A stretch of 48,695 bases of DNA from Bacteroides sp. SM23_62_1 (GTDB lineage: Bacteria > Bacteroidota > Bacteroidia > Bacteroidales > SM23-62), in NCBI GenBank assembly GCA_001304505.1, contig LJUQ01000005.1, positions 1-48,695 on the forward strand, read 5' to 3'. Each line of letters opens with the position of its first letter. Position 1 is the first letter of the stretch. Under the pieces are notes generated by a model, which was not told the DNA's origin, searched no databases, and saw nothing but the letters and a program-made list of their open reading frames with translations. The position numbers and the translations under genes were made by a program. Positions 34,942 through 42,756 of the stretch are shown one piece after another.

Positions 34942-36402
34942 GTGAAAAAAACCACAAACAAAATGAAAAGGATAAAATCACTTATTCAACTGGCACCAGT
35001 GATATTGCTTCTGGTCCTGTTTTTAATGGCTTGCCGGACTCAGAAACAGGAAGTTGAGAAAAAGTTACCGAATATCATCTATATCCTGGCCGATGACCTG
35101 GGGATTGGTGATCTGAGCTGTTATGGGCAGCAGATGTTCACCACTCCCAACATCGACAAACTTGCAGAGGAAGGTATAAGGTTTACCCAGCACTACTCAG
35201 GGAGTACTGTCTGTGCACCCTCACGATCGGTTTTAATGACAGGACAGCATACAGGGCACACACCCATTCGTGGCAACAAGCGGGTGCCGTTACCTGACTC
35301 AACAGTGACTATTGCTGAAATGCTGAAAGAGGCAGGTTATGTCACAGGTATCTTTGGAAAATGGGGACTTGGGCTGTTGCATGGTGACGGCCCTGATAAG
35401 GGTTATCCAATAAACCAGGGATTTGATGTATTTGTGGGGTATGACGACCAGGGCCTTGCTCACCGGTATTATCCGCAGAATATCCGGTATAATGATTCTA
35501 TCATACCTCTGGCAGGGAATGATCATATCCGCCAGGTGACTTATGCTCCGGATATTATCCAACAGCGGGCTCTGGAATTTATTGAAGATAATACCACCAG
35601 TCCATTTTTCCTGTATTATGCTACCATCATTCCCCATGCTGAATTGATCGTACCGGAGGATTCAATTATCAGAAAGTTTGAGGGCAGGTTTGAAGAAATA
35701 CCTTACCAGGGCGAGGATTACGGGGTGGAGAATTTCAATCCGGCGGGTTACTGTTCACAGATTCAACCGAGAGCGGTTTTTGCTGCCATGGTAACGAGGC
35801 TTGACATGTATGTGGGGCAGATCATTCAGGTCCTCAATGATCATAAACTGCTGGACAATACTATTATCATGTTTGCCAGTGACAATGGCACGCACCTGGA
35901 AGGGGGCCACGATCCCCTCTACTTTAATTCCTCAGGTGGTTTGAGAGGCCATAAGCGCGACCTGTTCGAAGGAGGTATCCGGTCACCATTTATGGTCTTT
36001 TGGCCAGGGACAATAAACCCGGGAAGGATTTCGGATCATATCTCCGCATTTGAAGATTTTATGCCAACAGTAGCTGAAATTATTGGTATACCATGTCCGG
36101 AGAACATTGACGGGATCTCTTTTCTTCCAACTCTTCTGGATATGGGAGAGCAACCTGAACATGACTACCTTTACTGGGAATTTCATGAACAGAACGGGAA
36201 GCAGGCTGTCAGGAAAGGTAAATGGAAAGCAGTCAGGCTGAATGTCAGGGAAAACCCGGATGGGCCTGTTTTATTGTTTGATCTTGAGGATGATCCGGGC
36301 GAAGAGAACGATATTTCATCAGAGCACCCGGAAATTGTTCAGGAAATGGCAAAACTTATGTCATTATCGAGGGTGGATAATCCGGATTTTACTTTTGATT
36401 AA
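34942..36402 (+). CDS. Arylsulfatase-type lipoprotein sulfatase
   Basis: 486 residues from a GTG at 34942; an in-frame ATG at 34963 is equally possible. Lipobox LMAC (Cys31). Formylglycine motif CAPSR at 91-95 (Cys-x-Pro-x-Arg, needing anaerobic or aerobic maturase action); metal Asp51-Asp52 in YILADDLGIGD; FGKWGLG with active-site Lys; FASDNGTHLEGGH with the late Asp-Asn; and GLRGHKRDLFEGGIRSPFMV. Removes sulfate esters from sulfated sugars or other organics. It may serve the nearby glycosidases, but no operon link is visible. A MITE lies just upstream. Confidence 0.92.
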   Translation: MKKTTNKMKRIKSLIQLAPVILLLVLFLMACRTQKQEVEKKLPNIIYILADDLGIGDLSCYGQQMFTTPNIDKLAEEGIRFTQHYSGSTVCAPSRSVLMTGQHTGHTPIRGNKRVPLPDSTVTIAEMLKEAGYVTGIFGKWGLGLLHGDGPDKGYPINQGFDVFVGYDDQGLAHRYYPQNIRYNDSIIPLAGNDHIRQVTYAPDIIQQRALEFIEDNTTSPFFLYYATIIPHAELIVPEDSIIRKFEGRFEEIPYQGEDYGVENFNPAGYCSQIQPRAVFAAMVTRLDMYVGQIIQVLNDHKLLDNTIIMFASDNGTHLEGGHDPLYFNSSGGLRGHKRDLFEGGIRSPFMVFWPGTINPGRISDHISAFEDFMPTVAEIIGIPCPENIDGISFLPTLLDMGEQPEHDYLYWEFHEQNGKQAVRKGKWKAVRLNVRENPDGPVLLFDLEDDPGEENDISSEHPEIVQEMAKLMSLSRVDNPDFTFD

Positions 36403-36439
36403 TAACTCTTGGAGCTCTTTAAGACCACCAGGGGTTATA

Positions 36440-37873
36440 TCAATTTACCTGCTTAGGAATGAACGAATAATCCCACTGATCAAAATACAGATTCCCTCCT
36501 GACCATTCCAGCTCACCCCTTTGAAAGTCGACAGTCTCGCTGCGGAGGAATTTTTTCGGGGGGAATAATTCCCGACCCCAATCATCGTTGATGATCAACC
36601 TGAAAGGATCAATTCCCTGGGTGTAGAACCATCGTATCTGTTCATCCTCTGAATCGAGCAATCCGAAAGACTGGTCCACAGGCACCCATCCCACTCCTTC
36701 ATAATATACTTCTGCCCAGTCGTGCATATTTGTCTGCACGGGGAAGAAATACCATCCTGACTGCCATTTTGCAGGAATATCATTATACCGTGCAAGGGTG
36801 ATGAATAACAGGGATTGCATTCCGCAATCGCCATGCCTGTTTTCAAGGACATAGGCAGGAATACATGGTACTGTCGAATATTCCAGTGCACTTGCCCATG
36901 GAATATTTTCGTCAATCCACTGATAGATCTTCCGTACGATCCTGACAGGATTATCTTCATCACCAACTATTCGTTGTGATAATTCCCGGATTTCATCAGT
37001 AAAGACAATATGGGGAGGACGTTCCCGGGTAAATTCCCTGAAAACCTGGCTGGTTTTATTATATGGCGAAACAGTTTCAGGATTTATATCAAACCACTGG
37101 GCAGCTGTCTTTACCTCAAAAGTAACCTGGAAGGTTGTTATGCTATCCTTCTGAACAGTTTTTTCCATGTAGATGGTTCGTTGCAGTTTTTCCGCAGGAG
37201 CCACCTGGTATTGTTCTGTGTTTAATGAAACCAGCGTTACTTCGGGCTGGCGCTGCCCGTGGATTCTAGGGTAGGGGAGCCAGCATTGAACGGTTTCACC
37301 GGCAGGAACAACACCAGGCTTTAACTTTATCGTGTATTGAACCTGAAATTTCTTCTCGTCAACAGTGTTTTTGTTGCTTCTCTTAACCTGTTCAATGATT
37401 GAGTTAACATATCCAGTGTAGAAGTTGTTCAGTACATTAACACCTTCGCCATCCACCTCAATTTTTCTTTTTTTTGCCTCCTTATTCAGCCTGAAAAGGT
37501 TATAATGGGCATGCCTGAAATACTTTCTTTCGTCATCAATAATTCGCATCTCCAGCGATTTTTCATTTTCCCATTTACGTAGCATGCTGTCATTAAGCTG
37601 AGGGAAGTATGGAAGAAGTTTATCTTTTATTTCATCCCCGGAAAGGCTGAAATCTTTCCTGATCCGGCTCATGAGATCCAATTGATCATTCATTATCTTT
37701 TTAACACTATCCGGAACAGATTTATTTTCATGTAACAATTGGATCTGTTCCTCCGCCAGGGTGAAATTGCCCGAATCAATATTCGAAAATATCTCCTGTT
37801 CTGAAGGATATTGTGTGCAGGTGGTAATTCCTGTTAAAAGGATGATACAAAATGCAAATTTTAAGTTATTCAT
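36440..37873 (-). CDS. Exported transglutaminase-like cysteine protease-fold protein
   Basis: 477 residues. A hydrophobic N-terminus with Cys19 (GITTC, poor lipobox) suggests export. Residues 20-170 are helical and charged. A beta domain follows. Then the transglutaminase-like core: Cys350 in ENRHGDCGMQSLL, His384 in TNMHDWAEVYY and Asp400 in GWVPVDQSF, a complete triad. In bacteria this fold is usually a peptidase or amidase acting on peptides or cell-wall material. It is the third same-strand gene after the YkfC-like and epimerase genes, which hints at a shared role in murein-peptide processing, though the 200-bp gap with a hairpin repeat may separate transcripts. Confidence 0.85.
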   Translation of the reverse strand: MNNLKFAFCIILLTGITTCTQYPSEQEIFSNIDSGNFTLAEEQIQLLHENKSVPDSVKKIMNDQLDLMSRIRKDFSLSGDEIKDKLLPYFPQLNDSMLRKWENEKSLEMRIIDDERKYFRHAHYNLFRLNKEAKKRKIEVDGEGVNVLNNFYTGYVNSIIEQVKRSNKNTVDEKKFQVQYTIKLKPGVVPAGETVQCWLPYPRIHGQRQPEVTLVSLNTEQYQVAPAEKLQRTIYMEKTVQKDSITTFQVTFEVKTAAQWFDINPETVSPYNKTSQVFREFTRERPPHIVFTDEIRELSQRIVGDEDNPVRIVRKIYQWIDENIPWASALEYSTVPCIPAYVLENRHGDCGMQSLLFITLARYNDIPAKWQSGWYFFPVQTNMHDWAEVYYEGVGWVPVDQSFGLLDSEDEQIRWFYTQGIDPFRLIINDDWGRELFPPKKFLRSETVDFQRGELEWSGGNLYFDQWDYSFIPKQVN

Positions 37874-37911
37874 TGATATGTTGGCTATAAGGATTTAGTG
37901 AAAAAGTATTA

Positions 37912-38010
37912 ATAACCACAGAGGCCACAGAGGTTTACACAAAGTGCACACAGAAAGGATCATTTTGATTAAAACATCTGTGAACTCTTTTTATTCACTG
38001 TGACCTTCTT
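37912..38010. repeat. ACCACAGAGG hairpin repeat
   Basis: AATAACCACAGAGGCCACAG ... CTCTTTTTATTCACTGTGACC: imperfect inverted arms about 40 bp each. Same theme as 40711-40812 and the interior of 34704-34859. May act as a terminator or processing hairpin between genes. Confidence 0.6.
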
Positions 38011-38076
38011 GCCTGCCCAGCTGTTAGGGCATGCAGGTGTAGTTAAATATTTTAATAACCGGAATAGGATTTACTG

Positions 38077-39225
38077 TCATAGTATATCCCCTGTTTTTAT
38101 CACACCTATTCCTGGCCGGTCTGGCAGCGTTAGTTTCCCGTCTATTACTTTCACGCCTTCGAAAACATCATTACTGATTAATAAGTTACCGTCCAGGTCG
38201 GCAAAATCGACCATTGGTGACAGCTGTGCTGCAGCTGAAACACCACAGGATGTTTCGGTCATGCATCCCAGCATTACAGTCATCCCGTATGCTCTCGCAA
38301 AATTGATCATTTTCCATGCCTCCCTTAAACCGGTACATTTCATCTGTTTTATATTCACACCTGAATAGATACCTTTTAGACCAATCATATCTTTTAGCCT
38401 TTGCACTGCTTCATCTGCAATTACAGGCAGGGGGCTTTTTTCTGTCAGCCATGCTATCTCATCAAGGTCTTCGACGGGCATTGGTTGTTCTATGAAAACA
38501 ACTCCCTGTTCTTTCAGCCAGTGAATTAAATCAAGTGCGGTGTGCTTATCAGTCCATCCCTGGTTTACGTCAACACACAGGGGGACATCCGTTATTTCCC
38601 TGACCGCGTTGATCATTTCCCGGTCATTTCCTCCTCCCAGCTTCACTTTGAGTATCCGGAAATCTGCTGCTTCCAGAACTTTTTGCCTGACAACCTCGGG
38701 TGTATCAATTGCTATTGTAAAGGAGGTATTCGGTGTATGATCAGGATTCAATCCCCACAATTTATAAAGTGGAATCTCAAGGATATTACCTATAAGGTCA
38801 TGCAGGGCAATATCAACCGAGGCTTTAGCAGCACAGTTACCTGGGGCAATGGAATCAATGTATGCCAGTATGTCTTCCGTGAGGAAAGGATCGGAGAATC
38901 CCGACAGGTCAACCTTTGAAAGAAAACGCTGTGCAGTCTCATGACTCTCACCCAGGTAAGGAGGCATGGATGCTTCTCCGTAGCCGGTGTAACCATCATA
39001 TTCAAGTTTTGTTAACATAACCGGCGTGGTGGTTCGGGAGGAGGAGGCCAGCGTGAAGGTATGTTTTAACTGAAGCTCGTAAGGTTCAAATGATAATGTC
39101 AGTTTACCGGCAGCTGTTTTATTATTTCCTGGTTTTGATGATGATTGACATGCAATGGGCACCAGCAGACTCCCTGACAGTGCGATGGCAGAACCTTTAA
39201 TAAAGGATCGACGGTTTTTTTTCAT
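38077..39225 (-). CDS. ykfB: Exported L-Ala-D/L-Glu (dipeptide) epimerase, enolase superfamily
   Basis: 382 residues from the ATG at 39225. A Tat-type leader NRRSFIKGSAIALSGSLLVP ends in IAC (Cys26), so it is probably exported folded and lipidated. An upstream ATG at 39300 would disturb this. Enolase-superfamily residues: Lys193 and Lys195 in ILKVKLGG, metal ligands Asp219 (CVDVNQG), Glu246 (FIEQPMP) and Asp271 (IADEAV), second-face Lys293 (NIKQMK), and DLDG near the end, typical of dipeptide epimerases. It converts L-Ala-D-Glu from murein to L-Ala-L-Glu, which ordinary peptidases can cut. The YkfC-like gene lies directly upstream on the same strand. Confidence 0.85.
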   Translation of the reverse strand: MKKNRRSFIKGSAIALSGSLLVPIACQSSSKPGNNKTAAGKLTLSFEPYELQLKHTFTLASSSRTTTPVMLTKLEYDGYTGYGEASMPPYLGESHETAQRFLSKVDLSGFSDPFLTEDILAYIDSIAPGNCAAKASVDIALHDLIGNILEIPLYKLWGLNPDHTPNTSFTIAIDTPEVVRQKVLEAADFRILKVKLGGGNDREMINAVREITDVPLCVDVNQGWTDKHTALDLIHWLKEQGVVFIEQPMPVEDLDEIAWLTEKSPLPVIADEAVQRLKDMIGLKGIYSGVNIKQMKCTGLREAWKMINFARAYGMTVMLGCMTETSCGVSAAAQLSPMVDFADLDGNLLISNDVFEGVKVIDGKLTLPDRPGIGVIKTGDIL

Positions 39226-39296
39226 AAAGGATAGGTTAAACAATATTAGGGGGCTAAGAATTTTTGAACTTAATAAGTGTGACTGTATATCTACGG

Positions 39297-39377
39297 TCAT
39301 CCTGAACTTGTTTCAGGATCTTCTTCGGTACCACTTCCTGTGCTTCACAGAAGGTCCTGGTCCAAGTTCAGGATGAT
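39297..39377. repeat. TCATCCTGAACTTG hairpin repeat
   Basis: Arms GTCATCCTGAACTTG and CAAGTTCAGGATGATTG at the ends, with an inner TCCTGAA-CTTG-TTTCAGGA hairpin on the left. Dispersed intergenic repeat, no coding content. It lies between the YkfC-like and epimerase genes. Confidence 0.65.
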
Positions 39378-39421
39378 TGTACTGCTTTCCTGGCGGGTCT
39401 ATATTACCTCATAATACCAGG

Positions 39422-40606
39422 TCATTTATAAAAATCATTCTCAAAAAAAGGCTCGATTCCGGATTCACCCACACAGGTCAATATACGTTTAGCCCTGATG
39501 AATATTGAATCAAGATAACTGCTGTAATTTTCTTTTCCGGGTATCATGCTGTTTTTTCTTACCAGGCCAGATGAGTGAATTATTTCACCATTGCCGATAT
39601 ATATTGCTACATGTGTGACTCTTTCTTTTGTGGAATCCGTTTCATGCGTACCGAAGAACAGCAGGTCTGCCGGTTTCAGGTTTCCATAGTCTTCGGAAGT
39701 GTTGACCAGGTCACCATATAAAACCTGCTGTGAAGCATCGCGCTGCAGGATGATGCCGTTCATAAAAAATACTGTTTTGGTAAAACCACTGCAATCAACC
39801 GCTTTGGAGGAGGTCCCGCCCCAGAGGTAAGGAAGGCCAAGAAAAGGCATGGCAGTTTTCAGTATCTTTTCCGGGCTGTAAGTAAATGATTCTTTCCATA
39901 TGTCTAAAGGCAAACATTGCTTTTTGTCGACAAAACCGGTGCGGCCATCGGGAAATTTAACCCTGAAAAACCGGGTGTGTATCTCATCAACTTCAAGAAT
40001 ACTTCCAAGGATAAGATCAGAAACCGGCTGGCTGTATTCATCCGGTAGCTGGTAACATGAACCTGTCATTCCTGTGAAGATGATCCTTTCCGAATTATTG
40101 AATTGACGGATCTCATCTTCAGTCATCATGCTGATGCTGCCACCTGTTGTCCAGCCCAGATAGGAATCCGGGGTTTGTACGAGATACCAGTTATTATCTT
40201 TTTTAAGAACCTTAACAGGTGTGCCTAACAAGGCCTGGGTAACCAGCTCGGCACTGTGCCCGGGAATTGAGCGAAGGTTGGCAACTGATATTGTGATGAT
40301 CCCCCATGTTTTTTCTCCCAGGGATTCAGAGGGCAAGCAGATGACCTTACAAGCAACTTTTGGATAATCAGTTTTCAGGATTGAATCAAGCTCATTAAAA
40401 GCAGCAACAACATTAGTTTCTCCTTCAACAGCCAGTTGTCCCGCTTTATCAACATGAACATCAAATAACGCAATTCTTCTGTCAGGAACGTATTTTTGGC
40501 GAATCCCGGATATCAGTTCATTTATCTCTTTCTGCTGAAATTGATTGCAGCCAGTAAAAAGAACAATAATGATCAGGAAAGTTAAATGTTTAAATAAGTG
40601 TTTCAT
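39422..40606 (-). CDS. ykfC: YkfC-like NlpC/P60 gamma-D-glutamyl-L-diamino acid endopeptidase lipoprotein
   Basis: 394 residues. Lipobox FTGC (Cys20). Two SH3b domains (about 100-155, SVANLRSIPGHSAELVTQAL to YLGWTT; and about 175-232, GRTGFVDKKQ). A C-terminal NlpC/P60 peptidase with Cys272 (AVDCSGFTKT), His332 (VTHVAIYIG) and His344 (EIIHSSG). The arrangement matches Bacillus YkfC, which cuts free murein peptides between D-Glu and meso-diaminopimelate when L-Ala is the free N-terminus. Its product L-Ala-D-Glu is the substrate of the epimerase encoded next. An outer- or inner-membrane anchored version suggests processing of murein peptides in the periplasm. Confidence 0.87.
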   Translation of the reverse strand: MKHLFKHLTFLIIIVLFTGCNQFQQKEINELISGIRQKYVPDRRIALFDVHVDKAGQLAVEGETNVVAAFNELDSILKTDYPKVACKVICLPSESLGEKTWGIITISVANLRSIPGHSAELVTQALLGTPVKVLKKDNNWYLVQTPDSYLGWTTGGSISMMTEDEIRQFNNSERIIFTGMTGSCYQLPDEYSQPVSDLILGSILEVDEIHTRFFRVKFPDGRTGFVDKKQCLPLDIWKESFTYSPEKILKTAMPFLGLPYLWGGTSSKAVDCSGFTKTVFFMNGIILQRDASQQVLYGDLVNTSEDYGNLKPADLLFFGTHETDSTKERVTHVAIYIGNGEIIHSSGLVRKNSMIPGKENYSSYLDSIFIRAKRILTCVGESGIEPFFENDFYK

Positions 40607-40710
40607 GTATAGGGCTTTAGCAGGATTTGTCTATAAAAAAATATGTCATATAGATGCATTTCTCACGTATATTTGTTAAGTTTTGAATCATTATGTTATC
40701 CATATATGAA

Positions 40711-40812
40711 TTAACCACAAAGGGTACAAATGATTTCACAAAGGTACACAAAGGTTTAGAAAACAGATTCCTTTGGTTTCCTTTGTGTTTTCCTTGGTGT
40801 CCCTGGTGGTTT
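40711..40812. repeat. ACCACAAAGG hairpin repeat in a 357-bp gap
   Basis: TTAACCACAAAGGGTACAAA ... GGTGTCCCTGGTGGTTT: inverted arms of about 45 bp with mismatches. The rest of the 40607-40963 gap is AT-rich without a gene. Related to 37912-38010. Confidence 0.65.
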
Positions 40813-40963
40813 ATATATTAATAGGTTTATCAAATTTTTAAATATATCTATTTTATTCACCTGATTGATCCGACAATGTATTTTCTGATTATAACTTTTT
40901 TAAAATAGTCCTTGGTAATTATTTTTGTGGAGGTCTATTTTGATTATTACTGAAAGATGAACC

Positions 40964-41329
40964 ATGCTTAAACCACTTTTAATTATTTCCGGATCGATAT
41001 TCCTTGGCTTAGGATTCATTGGTATCTTCGTACCTGGTCTTCCCACAACACCTTTTTTATTGCTGGCAGCAGGTTGTTATGTGAGAAGTTCCGACCGTTT
41101 ATATTCGTGGCTTCTGAACCACAGGCTGTTTGGAAAACACATAAAGAATTTCAGGGAGACACGGTCGATATCCTTACGAGGTAAGCTTATATCACTGATT
41201 CTGATGTGGATTATGATAGGGGTATCTGTAGTTTTTTTCATCGATAATCTCACTGTAAGAATAATTATTTTTACACTTGGACTGATTGGTACGCTTGTAT
41301 TGTTGTCTATACCTACGTTGCGGAGGTGA
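40964..41329 (+). CDS. DUF454 (YbaN-like) inner-membrane protein
   Basis: 121 residues. Family signature at the start: GSIFLGLGFIGIFVPGLPTT followed by PFLLLAAGCYVRSS, then YSWLLNHRLFGKHIKNF, and two further hydrophobic helices (LISLILMWIMIGVSVVFFI, IIIFTLGLIGTLVLL). Length fits the usual 115-130. Function unknown in the family. No partner is evident. Confidence 0.9.
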   Translation: MLKPLLIISGSIFLGLGFIGIFVPGLPTTPFLLLAAGCYVRSSDRLYSWLLNHRLFGKHIKNFRETRSISLRGKLISLILMWIMIGVSVVFFIDNLTVRIIIFTLGLIGTLVLLSIPTLRR

Positions 41330-41720
41330 AGTCGGTGTTGCAATGATCTCAGTTGTCGCAATTGTCTCAATGGTAACAGGTGTATTCAGAATTGATGTCA
41401 TCCTGAAGAAGCGAAGCGACTGAGGGATCTCCAAGGATTTTGAATTCACCACTTTTTTTCTACATTAACGGATGCCATCTGGCAGCAACTATCCCCGGTT
41501 AACAACCGGGTTTACTAAAGCATCCGGTGTTATTTTACTGCCGGTTAGCAACCGTCAGAACTTTCACACCTTCTCACTTTCGCACTTTCCCACCTTAGCA
41601 CTTTCGCATTTCCCTAGCCTTTCTCCTTTGCGATCCTGCGACAACTGTTACAATTGCTGCTATTGCGACAACTGAGGCCATTGTGATAATAATATCCTTT
41701 GGCGTCACTAAAACCAACTT
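41330..41720. repeat. Repeat-filled gap: TCATCC arm and two CCGGTT palindromes
   Basis: Contains the single arm ATGTCATCCTGAAGAAGCGA...GAGGGATCTCC (41395-41434), palindromes CCCCGGTTAACAACCGGG (41493-41510) and CTGCCGGTTAGCAACCGTCAG (41538-41558, imperfect), a CACTTTCGCACTTTC stutter (about 41570-41620) and TTGCGA/GACAACTG phrases on both sides. No gene supported. Confidence 0.7.
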
Positions 41721-42629
41721 TTATGAAGAAACCAGCACCCTCTCTACACGGCTGGCATAATCATCAATCTCTTCCGGTTTTTCAAAACCTATATTCAATG
41801 TATCGACTGCACCGAGTCCGAGGACATAACTGATGGATTTGTCAATTTTTTCCGGATCATTCATAAATGCACCATTCCCGATCAGTTTCATACCGATGAT
41901 TCCTTTCCCTTCATCATGAAGGGTTTTTATAATCTCAGCAACTTTAGCAGGATCATCATCATCCATAGCTGTACCAAATGCATTGATACGCACATGCACG
42001 GTATCGACCCAGGGGTTACTGATGCATGCCCTGAGGGCATCAAGGGAGTGTATCGAAACACCATGAGCGCGGATGATACCCTTTTCTTTCAGCCTGGCAA
42101 GGATCTCCATCTGCTTTTCGAATTTTTCAGGCCAGTCACCGGTCATCATACAATGGAACAGAACCATGTCGAGATAATCGGTATGGAGCTCTTTGAGGAA
42201 ACGGTTAACGACAACATCTGCATCCGGACGGCCTTCCTCCGGGATACCACCGGAATGGAACCATATTTTGGAGGACAGGATATATTTATCGCGTGGGATC
42301 AATCTGAATATTTCGGCAACAAATGGATGTGTACCATATGTATCAGCGCAATCGAAAAATCGGATACCCCGATCAAATTCATGGTTAAGGACTTTACCGA
42401 ACTTATCGGCTCCCATCCGTGTCATGTTGGATTGCCGGTTGCCACCATTGTGTCCCGTACCTGCACTGATAAGGGAGACCTTTATGCCAGTTTTCCCGAG
42501 TGGAACAAGTGCAAACGGATCTTCAGGTAATGGATTGTTATTGCAGGCAGAAACAAGGGGTTTCCCAATTAACAGACCTGCTGTTCCTGCAATAGTGGTA
42601 TTGATGAAGTTGCGGCGGGAGATTTTCAT
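41721..42629 (-). CDS. Tat-exported aldo/keto reductase-family protein
   Basis: 302 residues from the ATG at 42629 (MKISRRNFINTTIAGTAGLL), a Tat leader (SRRNFI) ending in SACN with Cys29, so it may be lipidated. The ATG at 42656 would add 9 residues. AKR tetrad residues: Asp93 and Tyr98 (FFDCADTYGTH), Lys121 (LSSKIWF) and the His in MVLFHCMMTG. Tat export fits insertion of a cofactor-bound protein. Such exported AKRs are frequent in Bacteroidota and their substrates, probably sugars, are largely unknown. A long open frame on the opposite strand is an antisense shadow. Confidence 0.88.
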   Translation of the reverse strand: MKISRRNFINTTIAGTAGLLIGKPLVSACNNNPLPEDPFALVPLGKTGIKVSLISAGTGHNGGNRQSNMTRMGADKFGKVLNHEFDRGIRFFDCADTYGTHPFVAEIFRLIPRDKYILSSKIWFHSGGIPEEGRPDADVVVNRFLKELHTDYLDMVLFHCMMTGDWPEKFEKQMEILARLKEKGIIRAHGVSIHSLDALRACISNPWVDTVHVRINAFGTAMDDDDPAKVAEIIKTLHDEGKGIIGMKLIGNGAFMNDPEKIDKSISYVLGLGAVDTLNIGFEKPEEIDDYASRVERVLVSS

Positions 42630-42756
42630 GGTAATAATAATTGTATTGTGAACCAAGATAGAAATTTTAAGGTAGACTTTTTAGATAATTTGATATAAAA
42701 TCAGGATAAATAAAATGGAATAATGGAATAATGAATCCACTCTGAAAGGTCAATCA

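Noticed and set aside
4955-36402. Glycosidases and sulfatase as one polysaccharide utilisation locus
   Set aside because: No SusC/SusD pair or hybrid two-component sensor, and the genes are scattered on both strands with unrelated genes between.
41916-42530. Plus-strand open frame of about 200 codons
   Set aside because: Lies entirely opposite the aldo/keto reductase gene, whose motifs are clear; its translation has no recognisable domain.
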